A stretch of DNA of 64,000 nucleotides from Thermoanaerobacterales bacterium UBA4880. Lineage in GTDB: Bacteria > Bacillota > Thermoanaerobacteria > Thermoanaerobacterales > UBA4877. The notes under the pieces were generated by a model. It made no database searches. It saw only the letters and a list, made by a program, of their open reading frames with translations, and was not told the DNA's origin. Both the position numbers and the translations under genes were made by a program. This document shows positions 34,468 through 41,472 of this stretch, one piece after another. How positions within the stretch are numbered: the first letter of the stretch is position 1; every line of letters starts with the position of its first letter. The stretch spans positions 19,472 through 83,471 of the forward strand of contig DHDI01000004.1 of the NCBI GenBank assembly GCA_002399285.1, written 5' to 3'.

Positions 34468-35526
34468 ATGATCAAGAGGGTTTTCCCCGGCGGGAATACC
34501 GCATATGGCTTTTATTCTTTCTATAATTACATAATAGAGCCGGATGCGACAAGGATCATGATAATTAAAGGCGGGCCGGGGGTCGGCAAATCTACCTTTA
34601 TGAAAAAGATTGGGGAGGAACTGATCGATAGAGGGCTGGATCTGGAGTATCATCATTGCTCCGGTGACAATAATTCCATCGACGGTATCGTCGCTCCGGC
34701 CATCAAGGTTGCTATGATAGACGGTACGGCTCCTCATATAGTGGACCCCAAGAACCCCGGGGCGGTGGATGAGATCATTCATCTCGGGGACTATTGGAAC
34801 GAAAAGGGCATGAGGCAGGCAAAGGAGGATATACTCGCGGCAAATAAGGAGGTTGGGCGGCTGTTTAAAAAGGGATATTCATTTTTATCGGCACTCAACA
34901 GCGTGGTCAATGATTACGTCAATATCAACGGCGATCTCATGGACTTTGGAAAAATAGACAGGATCGCGCTTGAAATTATGGAAAATATAAAGGGAGGACA
35001 GGATAAGCAGGGCAGGATCAGACACCTCTTTGCAAGCGCGATCACGCCGGATGGAGTCGTTGATTATCTGGAGACGGTCGTGGGCCCGATGGACAATATC
35101 TTTGTGATCAAGGGCGAGGCGGGTACGGGCAAGAGCACGCTGCTCAAAAGGATCACGGAGCACGCGGTGATGCGGGGATACTATATAGAGGCGTATCATG
35201 ACCACCTGGATCCCGATAAATATGCCCATGTGATCATTCCCCAGTTGAGCACGGCCTTTACGGTAAGCGAGAAATTTGAAAAACAGGCAAGCTCAGTATA
35301 TGATCTCAACGAATATATGTGCAAGGGACGATATGATGAGAAGGCGCGGGATCAGGCCGTTATGGATATTCTCTTGAGTAATGCGGTGAAATATATCAAT
35401 GAAGCCAAGAAGACCCATGACCATATGGAGACATTTTATATACCTAACATGGATTTTGAGCAGATAAGCGAGGTAAGGCAGAAAACATTGGACCGTATAT
35501 TGGGGTATGCGGAAGAATTTGTTTAA
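34468..35526 (+). CDS. ATPase with two P-loops (PRK06851-like), function unknown
   Basis: 352 aa containing two complete Walker A motifs in homologous halves: GGPGVGKSTFMKK (residues ~32-44) and GEAGTGKSTLLKR (~214-226). After each come similar segments (LEYHHCSGDNNSIDGIV in the first, IEAYHDHLDPDKYAHVI in the second), so the protein is an internal duplication of a P-loop domain. No membrane segment or DNA-binding motif is visible. It resembles an uncharacterised family often found in spore-forming Firmicutes; I do not know its role. It stands alone, with repeat copies C upstream and D downstream. Ribosome site AAGGGGG. Confidence 0.75.
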   Translation: MIKRVFPGGNTAYGFYSFYNYIIEPDATRIMIIKGGPGVGKSTFMKKIGEELIDRGLDLEYHHCSGDNNSIDGIVAPAIKVAMIDGTAPHIVDPKNPGAVDEIIHLGDYWNEKGMRQAKEDILAANKEVGRLFKKGYSFLSALNSVVNDYVNINGDLMDFGKIDRIALEIMENIKGGQDKQGRIRHLFASAITPDGVVDYLETVVGPMDNIFVIKGEAGTGKSTLLKRITEHAVMRGYYIEAYHDHLDPDKYAHVIIPQLSTAFTVSEKFEKQASSVYDLNEYMCKGRYDEKARDQAVMDILLSNAVKYINEAKKTHDHMETFYIPNMDFEQISEVRQKTLDRILGYAEEFV

Positions 35527-35532
35527 TATAGG

Positions 35533-35695
35533 GGCAGGCCGTGCCATTCTCGCGCAACCGCGAAATTGCACAGCAATTTAGCTTGCTGCGTTGGCTGCAC
35601 CTGCAAATTGCGGTCACATACGTTTTAGTATGTTCCCTTGTTTGCAGGTTTGCCGCCTTGCCTTGCACGATTTGACACGGCCTGCCAGTTTGTCT
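35533..35695 (+). repeat. Intergenic mosaic repeat, copy D (longest), with 11-bp inverted ends
   Basis: Ends are perfect inverted repeats GGCAGGCCGTG (35533-35543) and CACGGCCTGCC (35676-35686). Internal ACCTGCAAA and TTTGCAGGT, and ACATAC and GTATGT, can pair, so the unit can fold into a long hairpin. Shares TGCCATTCTCGCGCAA with copy E, GCACAGCAATTT with copy B, and CCGCCTTGCCTTGCACGATT with copy E. Confidence 0.75.
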
Positions 35696-35704
35696 ATAAC
35701 CTGA

Positions 35705-35733
35705 GAGGTGAGATTACTCGCCTCCCTTTTTTA
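35705..35733 (+). terminator. Terminator after the two-P-loop ATPase and repeat D
   Basis: GAGGTGAG pairs with CTCGCCTC (one G-T) around ATTA, followed by CCTTTTTTA. Confidence 0.75.
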
Positions 35734-35781
35734 TGGGAAGATGGTATAATTGTATTATCATAAATTGGGAGATGAGCGCCA

Positions 35782-36717
35782 TTGTATATTGATTTTCATT
35801 GCGACTCGCTTATGGGTGTGGTAAACGGCGATCGAAGACTGATAGAGCGTGGGGAAGGACATCTGGATCTGCCTCGTCTGAAAGAGGCGGGAGCCTTGAT
35901 GCAGGTCTTTGCATGTTTCGTGGACGACGAATATGTGAAAAAGGAAGCTGCAAACAGGACGCTGGCGATGATCGACAGCTTCTATAAAGAGGCCGGGAAC
36001 AGCGGCGGGCTTTTGAGGCCGGTATTGAGCTATGATGATCTGGCGGCTGTCAAGGCAGGCGGCGGTGTAGGAGGTATGCTTTCGATAGAGGGCGGAGAAT
36101 CCCTGGAGGGAAGCCTGTACATACTGAGGAGTTTTTACAGGCTGGGAGTGAGGGCAATCACACTTACCTGGAGCAGGAGGAATGAATTGGGGGACGGCGT
36201 CGGCGAGGATTCGGGGAGCGGTCTTACGGAATTCGGCAGGAACGTGGTAAAGGAGATGAACAGGCTGGGTATGATCGTGGATGTGTCCCATCTCAATGAG
36301 AAGGGATTCTGGGATGTGATCGATGCCTGCGGTGCTCCGGTGATAGCGTCACACTCCGACTGCAAGGCTCTTTGTTCTAACAAAAGAAATCTTACCGATG
36401 AACAGATAAGGGCCATTGCGGATGCGGACGGCGTTATAGGGATCAATTTCTATGCCGGCTTTTTGAACGATGACGAAGGCCAGGCCGGCATGCAGGACAT
36501 AGTACGCCATATAGACCATATAGCCGATGTGGCGGGGATCGATCATGTCGGCTTCGGCTCGGACTTTGACGGATGCCACCTACCCGGCGATATGAGCGGC
36601 GCAGAGAACATGCCTGCCATACTGCACAGCCTTTTGGACAATGGGTACGGCAAAGACGACGTAGATAAGATATCTTATAAGAACTGGGAGAGGGTAATAA
36701 AAAGGGTCCTTGGTTAA
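35782..36717 (+). CDS. Membrane-dipeptidase-type peptidase (M19 family)
   Basis: 311 aa. Renal-dipeptidase fold amidohydrolase with a two-zinc site: first ligands in DFHCDSLMG (H6, D8), the bridging glutamate in LSIEGGESLEG (~103), histidines in VDVSHLNEKGFWDV (~173) and VIASHSDCKAL (~194), and the late VGFGSDFDGCHLPG (Asp). It hydrolyses dipeptides, including D-residue or L-D ones in related enzymes. No signal peptide, so cytoplasmic. The start is TTG at 35782, as GGGAGATGAG lies just upstream and no ATG fits. Stands between repeat copies D and E. Confidence 0.9.
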   Translation: MYIDFHCDSLMGVVNGDRRLIERGEGHLDLPRLKEAGALMQVFACFVDDEYVKKEAANRTLAMIDSFYKEAGNSGGLLRPVLSYDDLAAVKAGGGVGGMLSIEGGESLEGSLYILRSFYRLGVRAITLTWSRRNELGDGVGEDSGSGLTEFGRNVVKEMNRLGMIVDVSHLNEKGFWDVIDACGAPVIASHSDCKALCSNKRNLTDEQIRAIADADGVIGINFYAGFLNDDEGQAGMQDIVRHIDHIADVAGIDHVGFGSDFDGCHLPGDMSGAENMPAILHSLLDNGYGKDDVDKISYKNWERVIKRVLG

Positions 36718-36730
36718 ACCAAGGGCTTTT

Positions 36731-36834
36731 CAGACATGCCATTCTCGCGCAAACGCTAAAGTTAAGTATGCTCTTTTATTTGCAAGTTTGCCGCCTTGCC
36801 TTGCACGATTTGTCACGGCTTGCCATTTTGTCTG
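36731..36834 (+). repeat. Intergenic mosaic repeat, copy E (internally deleted)
   Basis: Begins CAGACA (36731-36736) and ends TGTCTG (36829-36834). Compared with copy D, the central block between CGCGCAAACGC and TAAGTATG is missing, while the right half CCGCCTTGCCTTGCACGATT...CACGGC-TTGCC is kept almost unchanged. Confidence 0.75.
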
Positions 36835-36968
36835 CAGCTTGAAGCGGATCATCAAGGGCCGCACCCTAAGAGGACAGGAGAGATAACTGCGTTTATGCCG
36901 GCCGTTTTTATTGTAGAATCGGGATGATATATAGTGTATAATATTAAAAATAGCAGGTGGTGTTACAC

Positions 36969-37259
36969 ATGGAACAAAATGGAAACGACGGCAGGCAAAT
37001 CAAAAAGTATATTTCCGCAGAAGACGTGAACAGGTTTTGCTATTGTCCGTATCAATATCATTATAGCCTGACGGTTAAAAAAATACCCAAGGGGGCAAAA
37101 AAAGTTTCCAAGAGGTTCAAACGCGGCAAAAAATATCACAGGGCATACGACAGAGGACTCAGGCTGCAGAACGTCTACAAGATTGCAGCCGGCCTGGCCT
37201 CTGCCGCTGCCATTGCGTGGATCGGGTGGAGAATATGGTTATTGCTGTCGTCATCCTGA
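36969..37259 (+). CDS. Cas4-like nuclease, N-terminal part with membrane anchor
   Basis: 96 aa. The segment ISAEDVNRFCYCPYQYHY (residues ~14-31) matches the N-terminal block of Cas4/RecB-like PD-(D/E)XK nucleases, including the first Fe-S cysteine, and FKRGKKYHRAYDRG carries a motif-I-like histidine. It then enters a membrane segment (IAAGLASAAAIAWIGWRIW) and stops. The catalytic D, ExK and QxxxY motifs and three further cysteines are in the overlapping next gene. GGTGG is the ribosome site. Alone it cannot be an active nuclease. Either both parts assemble at the membrane or a frameshift has split one gene. Confidence 0.7.
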   Translation: MEQNGNDGRQIKKYISAEDVNRFCYCPYQYHYSLTVKKIPKGAKKVSKRFKRGKKYHRAYDRGLRLQNVYKIAAGLASAAAIAWIGWRIWLLLSSS

Positions 37260-37747
37260 TAATCGGCCTGGCCTATATCCTATCGCAAAATGAGACGACT
37301 CCGGTCGTACGGGAGGTAAAGAGAACGGTAGGCATAAAGGGGTACAGATCCATATACAGCGATTCCGCGGGCAAGGGCGGTACGCTGCATTCGGATGCGC
37401 TGATGATTTCCGGCAAGCCCGATTACATTTTCAAAAGAAGCAATGATCTGATACCCGTCGAACTAAAATCCACCACGGTGGATATGCCGCTGGAAAAGGA
37501 CATAATGCAGCTCGCGGTCTACTTTCTGCTTATCGAAGAAAATTATGGCATACGGCCGAAAAGCGGTAGGCTGGTATATGCCAATAGAGCATATGAAATA
37601 AGCAATAATTATTATATAAGGAACAAAGTCCTTAATATCATCAAGGAGATGGGGAATATTAAGGATGGCAATATGCGCAGGTATCGTGTGGATCGGTCGG
37701 GGTGCCATACATGCCTCTACAGGGATATTTGCCAATATACAAAATAG
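37235..37747 (+). CDS. Cas4-like nuclease, C-terminal part with membrane anchor
   Basis: 170 aa. Starts with a membrane span MVIAVVILIIGLAYILSQ, then the RecB-family nuclease core: SGKPDYI (motif II Asp), PVELKST (ExK, motif III), QLAVYFLLIEE (QxxxY) and the C-terminal cluster CHTCLYRDIC (three cysteines). With the cysteine in the previous gene this would complete a 4Fe-4S site as in Cas4/AddB. The start at 37235 has GGGTGGAG upstream and overlaps the previous gene by 25 bases in another frame; GTG 37217 would add six residues. No cas1, cas2 or CRISPR array is seen, so a repair or housekeeping role is more likely than adaptation. The lipoprotein deacetylase gene follows 12 bases later. Confidence 0.78.
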   Translation: MVIAVVILIIGLAYILSQNETTPVVREVKRTVGIKGYRSIYSDSAGKGGTLHSDALMISGKPDYIFKRSNDLIPVELKSTTVDMPLEKDIMQLAVYFLLIEENYGIRPKSGRLVYANRAYEISNNYYIRNKVLNIIKEMGNIKDGNMRRYRVDRSGCHTCLYRDICQYTK

Positions 37748-37759
37748 GAGAAATGTATA

Positions 37760-38761
37760 ATGAAAAAGAGATCAATAGCTTTTTTGCTCATCTCATTACT
37801 GATATTGGGCGGCTGCGGCAATGTTGCGAAGACAAAGCAGTCGGCGAAAGAACCCGTAAAGAAAGATCCCGTGCAGACGGATTCATATAATGCGAATGAC
37901 GAAAAGAAGGAAAAAGAAGTAACAGATACGGCGAAAGATGAAGGACAAACCGGAGACTCCGCTGAGGCCGAGGATGAGACGAGCCCAAAGAGCGGGAACG
38001 AAGACAGGGATAATGGCGAGACAAAGGGCGAAGCTGCCGGTAAGTCTAAGTCAACTCAGAGCAGCATCCCGCAGACCGTGGAGAAGCCCATAGGCTGGGG
38101 TATGGTGAGAAACAGCGAGCATAAGACACCGGAGATATCGAAAGCGACAAAGGAGCTCATAGGCAGGTATGGAGCCATATTCACCGGCGATGAATCCTCC
38201 AAGGTGGTATATTTTACCTTTGACGAAGGATATGAGAACGGCTATACGCCTACGATATTAGATATATTGAAGGACAAGGACGTAAAGGCGGCCTTCTTTG
38301 TGACCGGCTCATATGTAAAGCAGCATCCCGATTATGTAAAGAGGATGATAGACGAGGGCCATATAGTGGGTAACCATACCATGACGCATCCCAGCCTTCC
38401 AACGATAACGGACGAAAAGATAAAAAATGAGCTGGAGGGCGTCAATGCACTGGTTGAGAAGGAAACCGGCAAAGAGACAAAATATTTAAGACCACCGCAG
38501 GGAGAATATACTGAGAGGACCTTGAGGGTCACAAAAGAAATGGGTTATACCACGGTATTCTGGAGCCTTGCATTCAGAGACTGGCTGCCTCTTAAAGGAG
38601 GGTCGCAGGAAAGCTATGATACCGTGATGAACAATATACATCCGGGTGCGGTCGTACTTCTGCATGCCGAATCCAAGGATGACACCGAGGCTCTTCCTGA
38701 AATAATAGATTCGATCAGAGAAAATGGGTACGAATTCAAGACCTTGGACGATATCGATTAG
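37760..38761 (+). CDS. pdaA: Lipoprotein polysaccharide deacetylase, PdaA-like
   Basis: 333 aa. Signal peptide with lipobox LGGC (C19), then a ~75-residue charged linker rich in K, D, E, S and T, then a NodB-type deacetylase: TFDEGYENGYT (the PdaA version of motif 1), GNHTMTHPS (metal HxxxH), LRPPQGEY (motif 3), and VVLLHAESKDD near the end. PdaA enzymes remove the acetyl group from N-acetylmuramic acid to make the muramic delta-lactam of spore cortex. This fits the sporulation genes gerK and bofA in the window. The long linker is unlike the short Bacillus PdaA. Follows the Cas4-like genes by 12 bases. Confidence 0.9.
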   Translation: MKKRSIAFLLISLLILGGCGNVAKTKQSAKEPVKKDPVQTDSYNANDEKKEKEVTDTAKDEGQTGDSAEAEDETSPKSGNEDRDNGETKGEAAGKSKSTQSSIPQTVEKPIGWGMVRNSEHKTPEISKATKELIGRYGAIFTGDESSKVVYFTFDEGYENGYTPTILDILKDKDVKAAFFVTGSYVKQHPDYVKRMIDEGHIVGNHTMTHPSLPTITDEKIKNELEGVNALVEKETGKETKYLRPPQGEYTERTLRVTKEMGYTTVFWSLAFRDWLPLKGGSQESYDTVMNNIHPGAVVLLHAESKDDTEALPEIIDSIRENGYEFKTLDDID

Positions 38762-38822
38762 TGCGGGCAGATAAGGCCATCGGGGATTCATATCATATAT
38801 ATAATTAGGAGGAAAATTGAAG

Positions 38823-39185
38823 ATGTTGGACGGTAATATAGAAATATGCGATGAAAACGAGATACATCAGAAGGAGATCGATGATGTCTTAAAGCACACG
38901 CTGAATGATGACGTAATAAATAAGCTTACCAATCTTTTTAAGATATTTGGTGACCCAACCCGAATAAGAATACTGCATTCTTTAAGCCTGGACGAACTGT
39001 GCGTATGCGACATAGCAGAGGTCCTCAACATGTCGCAGTCGGCTATTTCCCACCAGCTAAGTACCCTGAGAGCAGCAAATCTTGTAAAGTACAGGAAAGT
39101 GGGGAAATCCGTCTTTTATTCATTAAATGACGATCATATATTGACGCTCCTAAAACAAGGTTTGGAACATGTGCAGCATAGCTGA
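38823..39185 (+). CDS. ArsR/SmtB-family metal-sensing repressor
   Basis: 120 aa winged-helix regulator. DPTRIRILHSLSLDELCVCD is the helix preceding recognition, VLNMSQSAISHQLSTLRAA the HTH. Two metal sites of the family can be read: an alpha-3N type with C-x-C in ELCVCD, plus an N-terminal cysteine in IEICDENEIHQKE, and an alpha-5 type in DDHILTLLKQGLEHVQH. It would release DNA on binding Zn, Cd or similar ions. No efflux pump, P-type ATPase or metallothionein gene is adjacent, so its target lies elsewhere. ATG at 38823 with GGAGG 10 bases upstream; an in-frame TTG at 38817 is less likely. Confidence 0.9.
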   Translation: MLDGNIEICDENEIHQKEIDDVLKHTLNDDVINKLTNLFKIFGDPTRIRILHSLSLDELCVCDIAEVLNMSQSAISHQLSTLRAANLVKYRKVGKSVFYSLNDDHILTLLKQGLEHVQHS

Positions 39186-39187
39186 TC

Positions 39188-39565
39188 TTATTCTTTCTTT
39201 GCGCTGTCTTTTTTGCGCATCAAGGCTATTGCGTACAAATGGATGGCCAAACTTTGTTTTTCACTCTCGGACATTGTTTTTAGCTGATACAGTGCCTGGT
39301 TTATATCTGGATCTTTAATAATGTCTTGTACATAATCCGGTACTGTGTAATCGCTTTCTGGATTAGCCTCTCTGTCTCTGCTCAGCAGATAATCCAGTGA
39401 AGTGTCAAAAAAATCTGCTATTTTAGTAAGAGTATCAAAATCAGGTTCTCTCTTATTGGATTCATAGAGCGATAAAGCGCTCCGCGAAATGGACAGCTCA
39501 GCCGCCAGCGATTTCTGCGTCAGGTGTCTATCTTTCCGCAATTTACGTAATCTGTCGCCAAACAT
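39188..39565 (-). CDS. XRE-family HTH repressor
   Basis: 125 aa. N-terminal Cro/CI-type HTH: FGDRLRKLRKDRHLTQKSLA, LSISRSALSLYESNKREPDF and IADFFDTSLDYLLSRD (residues ~3-68), typical of SinR/phage-type repressors of Firmicutes. The C-terminal 55 residues are helical and probably dimerise. It reads away from the flippase-like gene, and the 200-base region between them holds three phased repeats that are likely operators. Its stop is 2 bases from the convergent ArsR gene. AGGAGG ribosome site. Confidence 0.9.
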   Translation of the reverse strand: MFGDRLRKLRKDRHLTQKSLAAELSISRSALSLYESNKREPDFDTLTKIADFFDTSLDYLLSRDREANPESDYTVPDYVQDIIKDPDINQALYQLKTMSESEKQSLAIHLYAIALMRKKDSAKKE

Positions 39566-39584
39566 ATATACACCTCCTTAGATG

Positions 39585-39613
39585 ATTATAATTTGATATA
39601 AATATTTAGTAAA
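39585..39613 (-). promoter_or_regulatory. Promoter of the XRE gene
   Basis: On the minus strand TTTACT, 17 bases, TATAAT, ending about 20 bases before the XRE start codon. Confidence 0.5.
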
Positions 39614-39616
39614 TCT

Positions 39617-39691
39617 AGGTTGCAAAAAGTAGATTTTTAGTCATAAAAATATATTTAAGGTTACAAAACGTCGCTATAGATTGCAGAAATT
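39617..39691. promoter_or_regulatory. Three phased direct repeats, candidate XRE operators
   Basis: AGGTTGCAAAAAGT (39617-39630), AGGTTACAAAACGT (39658-39671) and AGATTGCAGAAATT (39678-39691). Starts are 41 and 20 bases apart, near four and two helical turns. They lie between the divergent XRE and flippase promoters. Confidence 0.5.
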
Positions 39692-39701
39692 TTACTCATA
39701 G

Positions 39702-39730
39702 TTGATTTTCAAACGTATTTATAGTATCCT
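39702..39730 (+). promoter_or_regulatory. Promoter of the flippase-like gene
   Basis: TTGATT, 17 bases, TATCCT. The -35 begins 10 bases after the last of the phased repeats. Confidence 0.45.
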
Positions 39731-39768
39731 TTACAAAGGAAAAAGCTATATATGCAGGAGGGTATGGG

Positions 39769-40803
39769 ATGTCTGTACTGAATAAAAAAAATTTTACATG
39801 GCTTTTGCTTTCACTGTCGATAAGTCTTGTTACCGTAGCCGCAATAATTCACTTTACGGTAACGCCTGCAGAGATGGAGAGGATCAAACACCTGCAGATA
39901 GGATACATATTTATTATGATGCTGATGATGTTCAGCACCTGGCTCGTGGATGCCTTGAAGATACATCATCTTTTGGGCATTATGGGCGAAAAGGTACCGC
40001 TCCGGTATATCTATGCTTCCAATATCGCCGCTCACTTCATCGGATCTATCACACCCTTTCAATCGGGTTCTCCCCCGGCGCTGGTCTATTATCTAAGCAG
40101 GAGAAACGTTAAGGTAAACAAGGGTATTGCCGCCGTGACGGGAAGACTGCTTTATTCGCTTGTGTTTTTTGGCATAGTGCCCCTGTTGCTTGTCATATTT
40201 TGCTATAATAGGCTGCAGCTCAACAGCTATCTGCGTGCGCTCGCAATCGTGGTTTCAATTTTTCTATTTCTGATGCTTTTGGGATTATGGTATCTGATGG
40301 TCAACGCGCATTTGCTTGAGAGTATAACGGTCAGAATAGGGCACTCAAGTATCGTCAGGAGATGGGGCACAAAAAGATCGAGGGATAAGTGGATATGCAT
40401 GATAATAAAAGAGATCAGAGAATACAACAAAAACTTTAGGGCGATCCTGTCGTACGGCCCAAAGGTCACAATAGTTCAGCTTGTGTACACCGCGATATTT
40501 TGGTTTATCTTTTTTAACTTTGCTACCGTTCTGATGACTGCCATGGGAATTCCTGTGAATTGGTTCAACGCGATGGCCAGACAGACCATCTTTTACAGTA
40601 TACTTACTTATAATCCCATACCTAGCGGCAGCGGCGTCGTTGAATTGGGCTATGCGGCTATCTTTGCAAATTTAGTGCCGAAGCCTCTGTTGGGAATCTT
40701 TGTGGGCATGTGGAGATTCTTCAGCTTTTACATGTATGTAATAGTTTCAGGAATAGTATTTTTCTTAACATTAAGACATTTGGGAAAGCCGCAAAATTTT
40801 TAA
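39769..40803 (+). CDS. Lysylphosphatidylglycerol synthase-type membrane domain protein (UPF0104/MprF flippase-like)
   Basis: 344 aa with about eight membrane segments and no cytoplasmic transferase domain. It matches the membrane part of MprF (PF03706): NIAAHFIGSITPFQSGSPPALVYYL near residue 85-110, GRLLYSLVFFGIVPLLL, and NPIPSGSGVVELGYAAIFA near 285-303. Such proteins probably move lipids or lipid-linked molecules across the membrane. It is divergent from the XRE gene and may be its target. Ribosome site AGGAGG. Confidence 0.88.
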   Translation: MSVLNKKNFTWLLLSLSISLVTVAAIIHFTVTPAEMERIKHLQIGYIFIMMLMMFSTWLVDALKIHHLLGIMGEKVPLRYIYASNIAAHFIGSITPFQSGSPPALVYYLSRRNVKVNKGIAAVTGRLLYSLVFFGIVPLLLVIFCYNRLQLNSYLRALAIVVSIFLFLMLLGLWYLMVNAHLLESITVRIGHSSIVRRWGTKRSRDKWICMIIKEIREYNKNFRAILSYGPKVTIVQLVYTAIFWFIFFNFATVLMTAMGIPVNWFNAMARQTIFYSILTYNPIPSGSGVVELGYAAIFANLVPKPLLGIFVGMWRFFSFYMYVIVSGIVFFLTLRHLGKPQNF

Positions 40804-40810
40804 AAAAGTA

Positions 40811-40839
40811 TTGATTTTTTTAAACGTGTGTCATATAAT
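40811..40839 (+). promoter_or_regulatory. Sigma-A promoter of the zinc-ribbon gene
   Basis: TTGATT, 17 bases, TATAAT, placed 68 bases before the start codon. Confidence 0.7.
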
Positions 40840-40906
40840 ATATTTGCCTAATAATAATGTGGGTGCAGGTATGTCAATAAAAACTTAAAGTGAGGGGATT
40901 ATCCGT

Positions 40907-41110
40907 ATGTATGAGGACAAGGTTTTAGTATGCAAGGACTGCGGTAAGGAATTTGTGTTTACTGCAGGCGAGCAGGAGTTTTATGCGGAAAAGGGTTTTC
41001 AGAATGAACCCGTAAGATGCAAAGAATGCAGAGACATTAAGAAACAAAGATTTAACGGCCGCAGCAATAGCGGCAGGTCATCCTACAGAGATTTTGGTGA
41101 TCGCGGTTAA
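40907..41110 (+). CDS. Small zinc-ribbon protein
   Basis: 67 aa. MYEDKVLVCKDCGKEFVFTA and VRCKECRDIKKQRF give two CxxC knuckles (C9/C12 and C37/C40) that bind one zinc, the pattern of the short probable-zinc-binding family common in Clostridia. The tail GRSNSGRSSYRDFGDRG is basic, Gly/Ser/Arg-rich and resembles RNA-binding tails. Function unknown. It has its own sigma-A promoter and a terminator, so it is monocistronic. Ribosome site GTGAGGGG. Confidence 0.85.
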   Translation: MYEDKVLVCKDCGKEFVFTAGEQEFYAEKGFQNEPVRCKECRDIKKQRFNGRSNSGRSSYRDFGDRG

Positions 41111-41140
41111 TCCCCTCCGCTGTGTAAAGAGGATTATAGA

Positions 41141-41167
41141 AGGGACACTTATTCGGTGTCCTTTTTA
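41141..41167 (+). terminator. Terminator after the zinc-ribbon gene
   Basis: GGACAC (41143-41148) pairs with GTGTCC (41156-41161), followed by TTTTT. Confidence 0.8.
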
Positions 41168-41472
41168 AAATGCGCAAAATTGGGCACAAGTCAATTCGCA
41201 ATTTATACTATATCTGTATATATATGAAAAATTCAATTCACATCATTATCAACATTGTTAAACCTCTATATTGTAACGAGAAATGAGGTTATCCACATTA
41301 TCCACATCTTTTGATGCAGTTTTCCACAGTTTTTCCCGAAATAATTTTAATTTTGACGGTTACCCCGATATATTTACGTCTCAGCTATGCCTCTGCGGGG
41401 AAAATTCAAAAAAGGGTATTGATTTTATATACAAAACAACTTATAATTATACAAAAAAGAAGAGGTGGGTCG
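41168..41472. other. Intergenic region with an A+T-rich tract and DnaA boxes
   Basis: About 300 bases with no convincing gene (open frames here start without ribosome sites). 41190-41245 is strongly A+T-rich; DnaA-box-like 9-mers follow at 41246-41328; the rest, to the ribosome site AGAGGTGGG, is A+T-rich. No sigma-A promoter stands out. Confidence 0.5.
41246..41328 (+). promoter_or_regulatory. Cluster of DnaA-box sequences
   Basis: Two perfect TTATCCACA boxes abut head to tail (41289-41297 and 41298-41306). TTATCAACA (41246-41254) and TTTTCCACA (41320-41328) are one mismatch away, all in the same orientation, beside an A+T-rich stretch. dnaA, dnaN or a plasmid replication gene are absent, so this may be a DnaA-titrating or DnaA-regulated site. 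Confidence 0.6.

Noticed and set aside
35533..36834. CRISPR array or cas locus around the Cas4-like genes
   Set aside because: The repeats are few, long, unequal and not regularly spaced, and no cas1, cas2 or effector gene is seen.
37217..37259. Programmed frameshift joining the two Cas4-like genes
   Set aside because: No slippery heptamer or following stem is visible in the overlap, and the second gene has its own ribosome site.
41246..41328. Chromosomal or plasmid replication origin
   Set aside because: DnaA boxes alone are not enough; dnaA, dnaN, rep or par genes are absent from the whole window.
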